64,000 bases of DNA from Lysobacter sp. GX 14042 (GTDB taxonomy: Bacteria; Pseudomonadota; Gammaproteobacteria; Xanthomonadales; Xanthomonadaceae): positions 1-64,000 of the forward strand of contig NZ_JAJUWY010000004.1 in assembly GCF_021390425.1 (NCBI RefSeq), in the 5' to 3' direction. This document shows positions 1-6,813 of the stretch, piece by piece (the first letter of the stretch is position 1; every line of letters starts with the position of its first letter). The translations under genes and the position numbers were made by a program. The notes beneath the pieces were generated by a model. That model saw only the letters and a program-made list of their open reading frames with translations. It ran no database searches and was not told the DNA's origin.

Positions 1-1352
1 CACGAGCCTGGCCCAGCGGCAAGTTGAACGGATCGATCAACCGACCCGAAGTACTCCGTCCACTCTACAGCCGCTACTTGATGATTCGGCTTAAGGTAGA
101 TACGTTCCAGTGTAGTCACATCGTGCTGAGCCATGTCGGCTACCAGCGAATTATCTCCCACCGCTCTCGCGAGCCAGTTAACCCTCGTCCCACGCAACTT
201 TTGCGGGGATACAAATGGCCTGCCCAGTTCTACCAAGAGCCTCCGGACGTTCGTGATATCCAGCTGACGCCCGAGCGGAATCCCCGGCCTGCTCAATACC
301 GGGAAAAGAAGAGTGGAGTAGCCAGGCGGGAAGGCCTGCTTACGAAACTTCAGATACCGCTCGAAGTGTGGCCGGTACTCCCCATAAATCTCAAACTCGA
401 CCTCGCCCCTTTTTCGGTGCTTATACTTGCGGAGCGCGTAGCCGTCTAGGATACTCTCGTATCGGAAGTCCCCCATCGTCATTGCCAGCGCTTGCGCGTT
501 GTTCATGCCAGTCTGAGCTATGAAGATCAGGAACTCGGCTGAGGTGCGGAGATTGATAACCTTAAAGCGCTCCGTTAACTCCGGGTGGAGTGAGCGACGA
601 GACCTGAAAGCTCTAATCATTTTGGGCCCTCCGACCTTAAGAGCTTCCGCGTGAACTTCAGCGCGCACTCGGCTGGCTGGTTGCAAGCCGCACCAGAGTT
701 CTTTTGACGACCCGTTTGACTGCAGAGTGACCGTTACGGGCAACGGACCCATACAGTTGTCGAAGGATAGACACGAGACGATATCAAGCAGATCCCCCCC
801 GAAAGCTCGCGTAGTGGCTAAACTGGCCTTGTCTGCCTCCAGCCCAAGCGTCCGCTTGGATTTTCGAGGCTTTTTCAAGCGCGTTCCGGTAGCCATTGAT
901 ACGAATGGAACCTCCATGGCGCGCGCAAAGAGACTCGCCACCGTCTTTCCTTGATGATACGCCACTCGCTCGTTTAGTTTTCGTGCCCGAACACGCTGAT
1001 ACTGATGCTCCACCCACTCCTTGTACCATGCGCGAATGTTCACCAGATCGACATCCCCATCTTGGTCGTCGACGTATCTGTAGAACTCCCTGAGCGCACT
1101 GAAGAAGTTCCGTATCGTTGCATCTCTCGCACCTCGAGCGGCTTCGGCCGAGAGGAACTCAAATACTAGTTCCAATGGCGGCCCTCGCGTTGCGACTGCG
1201 TCGCCAAGCTCTCCCCCGTGGATACGCGGCAGAACACGCGCTGCGTTCGTTCCGGCCGCGCCTCGCCACAGGAGTGCATCCACGTAAAGCTTTGCCTGTC
1301 GCACGGTGTACTGCACCGGCAGGAGCATTGACAGCTCGCAGGAATCACTCAC
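1..1352 (-). CDS. Partial tyrosine-recombinase-like protein with degenerate active site
   Basis: This open frame runs without a stop from about 1352 to the left edge, giving at least 450 residues; the C-terminus is off the window. I chose the GTG at 1350-1352 because a GGAGAGGG Shine-Dalgarno lies just upstream and the frame overlaps the stop of the upstream recombinase by 8 nt, so the two are translationally coupled. An ATG at 1326-1328 is the alternative. The C-terminal half aligns by eye with the tyrosine recombinase fold. The box I motif reads TGMN at about 282-284, where the catalytic Arg is expected. Box II reads QKLRGTR at about 384-390, with His replaced by Gln but Arg387 kept. His410 and the nucleophile Tyr419 (ERIYLKP) are present. 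Loss of the box I Arg suggests an accessory partner rather than a stand-alone integrase. Confidence 0.75.
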   Translation of the reverse strand, partial: MSDSCELSMLLPVQYTVRQAKLYVDALLWRGAAGTNAARVLPRIHGGELGDAVATRGPPLELVFEFLSAEAARGARDATIRNFFSALREFYRYVDDQDGDVDLVNIRAWYKEWVEHQYQRVRARKLNERVAYHQGKTVASLFARAMEVPFVSMATGTRLKKPRKSKRTLGLEADKASLATTRAFGGDLLDIVSCLSFDNCMGPLPVTVTLQSNGSSKELWCGLQPASRVRAEVHAEALKVGGPKMIRAFRSRRSLHPELTERFKVINLRTSAEFLIFIAQTGMNNAQALAMTMGDFRYESILDGYALRKYKHRKRGEVEFEIYGEYRPHFERYLKFRKQAFPPGYSTLLFPVLSRPGIPLGRQLDITNVRRLLVELGRPFVSPQKLRGTRVNWLARAVGDNSLVADMAQHDVTTLERIYLKPNHQVAAVEWTEYFGSVDRSVQLAAGPGS

Positions 1353-2673
1353 TGCCCTCTCCGAGCGGCATATTTCCCTTCCCCCCAAAAAGGAAGGCCG
1401 TGAACTCGTTCGCCCAATACGATTTCACCTCTTGCTGCTGGACGAAGGTGACATAGCGCATCGATGTGGCCTCGTCCTTGTGGAGAAGCAGATCTCGGAT
1501 CAGGCCAATAACGCTTCCCCAAGTAACAGCTGGATCTACGGTTCGCACCCCTGCCTGTGCAAGCGACGTAGCGAAGGTGGCTCGCGTCCGGTGAAACTTA
1601 AAGCCTGTAAGATCGTACCCTTGGGCGGCCGCCGCTTTCCGCAACCGCAACATGTCGACATTAACAGACGGACTCGCACCATTCCTTCGACTTCCATAGG
1701 GCCGCCCAAAGCGATTGAGGAATACGATATTCTTGTGCTCAGGCCGCGCCAAGGCCTCACGCTTGAGTCGACGTTCTGAATTGATGTACGCCTTCACCGA
1801 CGTTAAGAGATCTGTCGGAATAATCACCCGCCCTGTCACGCCGAACTTGGTTTTCACCGGCGCGCCCCGCACCCCCGGACCAATGTGTAAATAGCGGAGC
1901 AAAGTCGTCTCAGCGACGCGTGCGGCGTCGAAAATCGTACCTAGCTTAAGGTCACAGATTGACCCTATACGCATTCCGGTAAAGAACCCAAGTCGTAGCA
2001 TTAGATCAAACTCTGTACTGCTGTGACGCGACGAGATCGCCAGGATCTTGTCGCGCTCCTCCAGGCTCACGGGAAGCAGTCCATCCTCGAGCTTGGCGAT
2101 ACCTCTCTTCCGGTTCGGTATACTCAACTCCGAACTTGCGACCGCAATTGTGCGCTCAAACCCATGAACATCCGTCAGCTTGACAGGAATAATCCGGTCT
2201 CTCCAAAGAGGCGTTGAAGCGGAGATCAAACGTCTCGACTTCACCCAGCGATACCAGCGAATCACGCTGGCCATATGCGCTGATGCCACCGAAGCAGCGA
2301 TCGCACCTGCGTCTCGTGACCTGATCAGGTACCCTCGAAACTGCGTGATAGGGCGATCTCTTTTTGCGGTTGGGAAATGGTTCCAGCGCAGATCGGGCCT
2401 GGACTCCAAGAATTTCATGTATGCAAGCAATCCGAGCGCAACGACCTCCACGCTCGCTAACGATAGCTCATTGGCAATTATTAGCTCTGCCCGCGAGGCG
2501 AAGTATAGGTTGGCCTCGGCCCATGGCTCTCCTGAACTCCAGTAAAGGACTGGCAGCCCGTCTACAGGCTCCTTATTCCCGCGGGCGCGAATAGGGGTTG
2601 TCCAAGTGACCCGCTGCCCCGGGGCCTCGGTCGGAGTGCATGGTGTGAAGCAGATCCTATCTAAGCGTGCCAT
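1345..2673 (-). CDS. Tyrosine-type site-specific recombinase/integrase
   Basis: This 442-residue protein has a complete tyrosine recombinase active site. Arg235 is in FFTGMRIGS, His361 and Arg364 are in FKFHRTRATF, His398 is in LLLHKD, and the nucleophile Tyr407 is in MRYVTF. The N-terminal about 200 residues would be the core-binding domain. It should cut and rejoin DNA to integrate and excise the element. The ATG at 2671-2673 is preceded by GAGAGG at a suitable distance; the frame stays open further upstream only because it reads antisense to aidB. The 3' end overlaps the start of the second recombinase-like gene by 8 nt. Codon use is markedly less GC-rich than in the chromosome to the right. 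Confidence 0.9.
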   Translation of the reverse strand: MARLDRICFTPCTPTEAPGQRVTWTTPIRARGNKEPVDGLPVLYWSSGEPWAEANLYFASRAELIIANELSLASVEVVALGLLAYMKFLESRPDLRWNHFPTAKRDRPITQFRGYLIRSRDAGAIAASVASAHMASVIRWYRWVKSRRLISASTPLWRDRIIPVKLTDVHGFERTIAVASSELSIPNRKRGIAKLEDGLLPVSLEERDKILAISSRHSSTEFDLMLRLGFFTGMRIGSICDLKLGTIFDAARVAETTLLRYLHIGPGVRGAPVKTKFGVTGRVIIPTDLLTSVKAYINSERRLKREALARPEHKNIVFLNRFGRPYGSRRNGASPSVNVDMLRLRKAAAAQGYDLTGFKFHRTRATFATSLAQAGVRTVDPAVTWGSVIGLIRDLLLHKDEATSMRYVTFVQQQEVKSYWANEFTAFLFGGKGNMPLGEGSE

Positions 2674-2771
2674 TGCGCCTCTCGCAGGGCTTGGACAGTG
2701 GGATGTCGCCCTCAGACGCAAGGGTCCATGGTTGCATGTAAGATGTGCGCGTCCACAGGGTACATGAAACC

Positions 2772-3350
2772 TTAGCCCTGCTTCTCGGTCATGCCCATGC
2801 CCAGGGTGATGCCGGCCTTGCCGGCGACCGGCAGCTCGCGCGGGTCGTAGTGTGGCGCGGCGGCCTTGTCGGCCCATGCCGCCAGCGCCGGCTCCCGGCG
2901 CAGTACCGGGACCGCGGCGTGGGTCATGGTCAGTGGACAGCTGGTGCCGGGCTCGACCTGGTGGTGCAGGTAGCTCAGCGCCGCCCGCGCGACGTGGGCG
3001 CCCTCGCCGGCATCGTGCCAGGACAGGCCGGCGACTCCATGGGTGACCGCCGCGTCCATCAGTACGTGGTAGTTCGGGTGGAAAGCGACCCGGTCGATCC
3101 GCCGGCCGGCGGCGTCGTGGGTGCACAGCCGCGGGCGGTCGCGGTGGGCATCGAAGGAGAGTTCGTACAGGGTGCTCCCGGCGAGCGCGCCGTAGCCGGC
3201 GATATGCGACCGGAAACGCGCCGCTCCCTCGCGCTCGAGGGCCTCGCGCAATACCCGGTCGTCATTCCACAGGTCGCGCGGGGCGAACGGCGGCGGCTGG
3301 TTCTCCACCTGGTGGGTGCGGAAGCGTTCGGGCCGGGACTCGATATCCAT
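2772..3350 (-). pseudogene. aidB: aidB, 5' fragment disrupted by the mobile element
   Basis: AidB is an acyl-CoA dehydrogenase-family flavoprotein of the alkylation-damage (Ada) response, normally about 545 residues. Only 192 residues remain. They start with the conserved N-terminal VENQPPPF motif and include the FHPNYHVLMDA and CPLTMTHAAVPVL segments, ending in the FAD-domain motif GMGMTEKQG. In intact homologues this motif continues as GSDV and so on. Here a TAA stop follows at once, at the edge of the AT-richer DNA. The fragment lacks most of the FAD-binding and DNA-binding parts, so it should be non-functional. The remaining two thirds may survive on the far side of the element. The ATG at 3348-3350 is the family-typical start. 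Confidence 0.88.
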
Positions 3351-3432
3351 GGTCGTCTTCGTGCGTGTGCGCTTCGAATCTAGCGCATCGGCACGACGCG
3401 GCGCCGCGCTGCCGCATGCGTCCACGGGAATG

Positions 3433-3458
3433 AAAAGGCCCCGCACGGGGCGGGGCCT
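3433..3458 (-). terminator. Rho-independent terminator of the cold shock gene
   Basis: On the minus strand an AGGCCCCGC/GCGGGGCC stem with a short loop is followed by a TTTT run, a few tens of bases after the cold shock gene stop codon. Confidence 0.8.
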
Positions 3459-3481
3459 GGATGCAGGACCTGGCGGAACGT

Positions 3482-3688
3482 TTACTCGGCGGGGGTGATG
3501 TCCGACGCCTGGGCGCCCTTGGGCCCCTGGGTCACTTCGTAATGCACCCGCTGGCCTTCCTGGAGGCTGCGAAAACCCTTGGCATTGATCGCGGAGAAGT
3601 GTGCAAACACGTCCGCACCGCCCTCTTCCGGGGTAATGAAGCCAAATCCCTTGGCGTCGTTGAACCACTTCACGGTGCCGTACTGCAT
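3482..3688 (-). CDS. Cold shock protein (CspA family)
   Basis: This is a 68-residue single cold shock domain, the usual family size. It contains the RNA-binding motifs RNP1 (KGFGFI, 13-18) and RNP2 (DVFAHF, 26-31), plus the aromatic patch at Trp8/Phe9. Csp proteins bind single-stranded nucleic acid and act as RNA chaperones in the cytoplasm. The ATG at 3686-3688 has an AAGGA ribosome binding site. A gap of about 115 bases upstream, to the end of mtiP, leaves room for its own promoter and a 5' leader of the kind that regulates cspA genes, and a strong terminator follows. It therefore looks monocistronic. Which Csp paralogue it is cannot be told from the sequence. Confidence 0.95.
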   Translation of the reverse strand: MQYGTVKWFNDAKGFGFITPEEGGADVFAHFSAINAKGFRSLQEGQRVHYEVTQGPKGAQASDITPAE

Positions 3689-3804
3689 ATCCTTTATGAC
3701 CTCGTTGACTGGGGTTTCGTGCGCTCTTCCCCTCCGGGGGCCGGACGCCCGCGCAGTATGCAAACTGAACCTGCGCTTGACAATGGGCAGGCCGCCGCCT
3801 TTTT

Positions 3805-4572
3805 TCAGGCGTTTCCATTCCCCTGCAACAACGCTTCCAGCAAGCCCGGCAGCCCGGCGGAGGCGGCCGCGACGTTGTCCAGCACGTCCTGCAAGGTGAT
3901 CACCTCGTCCGGGTCCGGGCCGGCGCCGGCCGCCCAGTTGGCGACGATGGCCAGGCAGGCGTAGTCCAGTCCCATCTCGCGCGCCAGGCCGGCCTCGGGC
4001 ATGCCGGTCATGCCCACCAGGTCGCAGCCGTCGCGGCGCATGCGGGCGATCTCGGCACGCGTTTCCAGCCGCGGTCCCTGGGTCGCACCGTAGCAGCCGC
4101 CGTCGACCAGGGCCGTGCCGCTGCGCTGCGCGGCGGCGAGGACCTGCCGGCGCAGCCCGCGGCTGTAGGGTTCACCGAAGTCGACATGGAGCACGTCGGT
4201 ACCCGGCTCCTCGCAGACCGTCGAAATCCGGCCCCAGGTGTAGTCGATCAGCTGGTCCGGGCAGGCCAGCACCCGCGGGCCGAAATCCGCCCCGATCCCG
4301 CCCACCGTGTTGAGCGCGAGCACCCGCCTGGCCCCCAGCGACTGCAGCGCGGCGAGGTTGGCCCGGTAGTTGACGCGGTGCGGCGGCACCGAATGGCCCT
4401 CGCCGTGGCGGGCGAGGAAGGCGATGCGCCGGCCGTGCAAGGTCCCGACGTGCGCCGGGCCGGACGGAGCGCCGTAGCGGGTCACCGGCTGGTGGGTTTC
4501 GGCATCCTCCAGGCCGGCCAGCTGGTACAGGCCGGTGCCACCGATGAGCGCAAGCTCGAGTCCGGGGATCAT
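3805..4572 (-). CDS. mtiP: S-methyl-5'-thioinosine phosphorylase (MTA/PNP family 2)
   Basis: This 255-residue protein of the purine nucleoside phosphorylase-2/MTAP family has the N-terminal phosphate-binding IGGTGLY motif (about 10-16), RHGEGH and [10 protein letters not shown]. Family members cleave 5'-methylthioadenosine or 5'-methylthioinosine with phosphate. In pseudomonads and relatives the enzyme acts on methylthioinosine made by MTA deaminase, giving hypoxanthine and methylthioribose-1-phosphate. The methylthioinosine assignment here is inferred from context, since the gene lies 3 bases after hpt, whose product recycles hypoxanthine. The same strand continues upstream into nagZ, so the three form an operon. 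MTA phosphorylase is the alternative assignment. Confidence 0.85.
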   Translation of the reverse strand: MIPGLELALIGGTGLYQLAGLEDAETHQPVTRYGAPSGPAHVGTLHGRRIAFLARHGEGHSVPPHRVNYRANLAALQSLGARRVLALNTVGGIGADFGPRVLACPDQLIDYTWGRISTVCEEPGTDVLHVDFGEPYSRGLRRQVLAAAQRSGTALVDGGCYGATQGPRLETRAEIARMRRDGCDLVGMTGMPEAGLAREMGLDYACLAIVANWAAGAGPDPDEVITLQDVLDNVAAASAGLPGLLEALLQGNGNA

Positions 4573-4575
4573 GGG

Positions 4576-5139
4576 CTACTCCATTGCGTAGATGGCGGGC
4601 AGGTTGCGGCCCTGTTCGTGGTAGTCCATGCCGTAACCGAAGACGTAGCGGTCCGGCACCCGCAGGCCGACGTAGTCGCCGCAGACGCCCTCGACGCAGC
4701 GGTCGTGCTGCTTGACCGCCAGCACCGCGATCCGGACCTCCGCCGCGCCCTGCGCGCGGCACCACTCGACGATGCCGGCCATCGTGTGGCCCTCGTCGAG
4801 GATGTCGTCGACCAGCAGCACCCGCCGTCCGGCCAGCGGCGTGGCCGGCCGGTGCTTCCAGTGCAGTTCGCCGCCGGAGGTCGCGCCGCGGTAGCGGCTG
4901 GCGTGCAGGTAGTCGAGCGCGAGGTCCAGGCCCAATGCGCCGAGTTCCATCGCCAGCCGGGCGGCGAACGGCAGGCCGCCGTGCATGATCGTCAGGAAGA
5001 CCGGGCGCTCGTCGATCTCCGCGACATCGGGGCAGTCCGCGCGGATCTCGCCGGCTATGCGTGCGATCGCCTGCTCGACGGTCGCCTGGTCGTGGATCAG
5101 GTCCGCGCCGGCGAGCACCTGCTTCAGGTCGGCCTTCAT
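4576..5139 (-). CDS. hpt: Hypoxanthine-guanine phosphoribosyltransferase
   Basis: This 187-residue type I phosphoribosyltransferase has the PRPP loop VLLVDDILDEGHTM at residues 107-120 and an IMHGG PPi-loop at about 51-55. It converts hypoxanthine (and usually guanine) plus PRPP to the nucleotide in the cytoplasm. The ATG at 5137-5139 overlaps the nagZ stop as ATGA, so I prefer it to the longer open frame upstream, which is antisense noise over nagZ. It is followed after 3 bases by mtiP, whose product can supply its hypoxanthine substrate. Confidence 0.92.
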   Translation of the reverse strand: MKADLKQVLAGADLIHDQATVEQAIARIAGEIRADCPDVAEIDERPVFLTIMHGGLPFAARLAMELGALGLDLALDYLHASRYRGATSGGELHWKHRPATPLAGRRVLLVDDILDEGHTMAGIVEWCRAQGAAEVRIAVLAVKQHDRCVEGVCGDYVGLRVPDRYVFGYGMDYHEQGRNLPAIYAME

Positions 5140-6131
5140 GCCAGCCCCTCCAGCCGGGTGCGTCCTTCGCCGTAGCGGGCATCGGCGATCAGGCCATCCC
5201 AGCCGAGCGGCCCGCGGCCCAGCAGGCCGGTGACCGCCAGGGTGTTGAGGCTGCGCCCCTCGACGGCTTTCAGCGATTCGTCCACCAGTTCCGGATGGCA
5301 GACCAGCACCACGTCGCAACCGGCATCCAGGTGCAGGTCCACGCGCTGCTTGATGCCGCCGGCGGAAAATGCCGCGGCCATGCCGATGTCGTCGGAAAAC
5401 ACCACCCCGCGGAAACCCATGCGCCCGCGCAGGATCTCCTCGATCCAGGTCTTCGAATAGCCGGCTGGTTCCGGGGCGACCGCCGGATAAACCACGTGGG
5501 CCATCATCACCGCGTCGGCGCCGGCCTCGATGCCCGCCGCGAACGGCACCAGGTCCAGCGCCTCGATATGCTCCAGGCTGCGCGCGTCGACGGCCTCGTC
5601 GTGGTGGGTGTCCTCGAGCACCGAGCCGTGTCCGGGGAAGTGCTTGAGCGTCGCCGCCATTCCGGCGGCGTGCATGCCCTGGACATAGGCGCGGGTGAAC
5701 CCGGCGACCACGTCCGGCTCGGCATCGAAGGCGCGGTCGCCGATCGCCCGGTTGCCGCGGCCCAGGTCGACCACCGGGGCGAAGCTCAGGTCCACGCCGC
5801 TGGCCCGGACCTCGCTGGCCATCACCCAGGCGTGTTCCCGGGCAAGCGCCAGCGCGCCGTCAGGGTCGTCACGGTACTGGCGGCCGAAGCGCTCCAGCGG
5901 CGGCAGCGCACTGTAGCCGTCGCGGAAGCGCTGCACGCGCCCGCCTTCCTGGTCGACGCAGACCAGCTGCGGCCGTGGCGCCGCTTCGCGGATCGCCTGC
6001 GAGAGTTCCGCGACCTGCGCCCGCGAGGCGAAGTTGCGGGTGAACAGGATCACGCCGGCGCAGGCGTCATGCTGCAGCCAGTCGCGCTCCTGGGCGGTGA
6101 GTTCGGTGCCGGCAATGCCGATCACGAGCAT
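5136..6131 (-). CDS. nagZ: Beta-N-acetylhexosaminidase (peptidoglycan recycling)
   Basis: This 331-residue glycoside hydrolase family 3 enzyme removes GlcNAc from GlcNAc-anhydromuropeptides in the cytoplasm during cell wall recycling. It shows the family signature KHFPGHG (163-169), the mobile-loop DTHHDE (about 174-179) that carries the catalytic His/Asp dyad, and the nucleophile motif FSDDIG (245-250). There is no signal peptide, as expected of NagZ. It is the first gene of the nagZ-hpt-mtiP group and overlaps hpt by 4 nt. The CYTH gene upstream lies beyond a 159-bp gap filled with repeats, so the operon probably starts near 6131. Confidence 0.94.
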   Translation of the reverse strand: MLVIGIAGTELTAQERDWLQHDACAGVILFTRNFASRAQVAELSQAIREAAPRPQLVCVDQEGGRVQRFRDGYSALPPLERFGRQYRDDPDGALALAREHAWVMASEVRASGVDLSFAPVVDLGRGNRAIGDRAFDAEPDVVAGFTRAYVQGMHAAGMAATLKHFPGHGSVLEDTHHDEAVDARSLEHIEALDLVPFAAGIEAGADAVMMAHVVYPAVAPEPAGYSKTWIEEILRGRMGFRGVVFSDDIGMAAAFSAGGIKQRVDLHLDAGCDVVLVCHPELVDESLKAVEGRSLNTLAVTGLLGRGPLGWDGLIADARYGEGRTRLEGLA

Positions 6132-6190
6132 CGGGGACTCCAGGCGTGGATCACGCGGAACGGCCGGTGATTGTCGCGCAGAATGGCACC

Positions 6191-6245
6191 GTCATGCCCG
6201 CGGACGCGGGCCTCTGTCCACATCGTCATGCCCGCGGACGCGGGC
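6191..6245. repeat. Pair of REP-type palindromic repeats
   Basis: A 21-base unit, GTCATGCCCGCGGACGCGGGC, occurs twice in the same orientation at 6191-6211 and 6225-6245. Each copy can fold by itself into a CCCGCG/CGCGGG hairpin. This is the common proteobacterial GTCATnCCCGCG... intergenic repeat, here between nagZ and the CYTH gene. Confidence 0.85.
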
Positions 6246-6263
6246 ATCCGCCGACATTGCTGC

Positions 6264-6290
6264 CCCCCGGGTGCGCTTCGCTTACCCGGG
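6264..6290. repeat. Palindromic repeat at the end of the CYTH gene
   Basis: CCCGGGT and ACCCGGG arms flank a GCGCTTCGCTT loop, immediately before the CYTH gene stop at 6291-6293. This is a second intergenic hairpin family common in xanthomonad and pseudomonad genomes. It may double as a transcription terminator or mRNA 3' stabiliser for the minus-strand CYTH gene, although no T-run follows. Confidence 0.7.
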
Positions 6291-6794
6291 CTACCGCCGT
6301 GGATCCGTGGCCCAGCGGCCGTACGGTTCCGACGCCAGGGCGAGGTTGTAGTAGCGCGTGTCGTCGGTGACCTCCGCGCCCAGCCAGTCGGGGCGCTCGA
6401 AATCCTCGTCCGGCGAGTCCAGCTCGATCTCCGCCACCACCAGGCCCGCGTTGTCACCGAGGAACTCGTCGACCTCCCACAGGTGGCCGCCGTGGCGGAC
6501 CAGGTGGCGGCGCTTGTCGACCGTCCCGCCCACGCACAGCCCGAGCAGCGCGCGGGCATCGGCGACCGGCACCGGATACTCGAACTCCTGCCGGCTGCGC
6601 CCGGCCTCGTGCGACTTGATGTTCAGCCAGGCGCGGTCGCCGGAGATCCGCAGGCGCACCGAGGCGCGCATCGCCCCGCTGTCCAGGCTGGACGCGTCGT
6701 TGAGGTAGCCCTGCGCCATCGGCAGCACCTCGTGGGCCGCCGCGCGCCAGCCGTCGCCGGATACCAGGAACTTGCGCTCGATCTCGATTGCCAT
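6291..6794 (-). CDS. CYTH domain protein (triphosphate tunnel metalloenzyme)
   Basis: This 167-residue protein begins with the CYTH signature EIERKFL (residues 4-10), the ExExK motif that binds metal and triphosphate at the tunnel mouth. Later charged pairs (RLRI, EVDEF, AEIEL) match the beta strands of the tunnel. Family members include inorganic triphosphatases, thiamine triphosphatase and class IV adenylate cyclases. The short single-domain bacterial form most often hydrolyses tripolyphosphate, but the substrate cannot be read from the sequence. It stands 19 bases downstream of rlmD on the same strand. Confidence 0.88.
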   Translation of the reverse strand: MAIEIERKFLVSGDGWRAAAHEVLPMAQGYLNDASSLDSGAMRASVRLRISGDRAWLNIKSHEAGRSRQEFEYPVPVADARALLGLCVGGTVDKRRHLVRHGGHLWEVDEFLGDNAGLVVAEIELDSPDEDFERPDWLGAEVTDDTRYYNLALASEPYGRWATDPRR

Positions 6795-6813
6795 GGACTG
6801 CTCCGGTGCCGTC

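Larger units (their letters stand above)
1..2771. mobile_element. End of an integrative element carrying two recombinase genes, inserted in aidB
   Basis: The right-hand end of a mobile element is inferred from three things that coincide. Two overlapping recombinase-family genes point leftwards. aidB is cut off mid-protein exactly at the junction near 2774. Base composition changes there: the DNA to the left has many A/T-ending codons, while everything to the right is strongly G/C-ending. The left boundary and any cargo lie outside the window. No terminal inverted repeat is evident at the junction. The stretch 2674-2771 between the recombinase start and the aidB stub holds no gene and probably contains the recombinase promoter and the element end. 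The element family is not established; see the findings. Confidence 0.8.

Noticed and set aside
2674-3126. N-terminal extension of the recombinase to 593 residues
   Set aside because: The added 151 residues are read out of frame across the aidB fragment. The ATG at 2673 has a ribosome binding site and gives a normal protein.
3689-3804. Upstream extension of the cold shock protein to 93 residues
   Set aside because: The extra N-terminus is Arg-rich without homology, whereas the internal ATG has AAGGA and gives the standard 68-residue protein.
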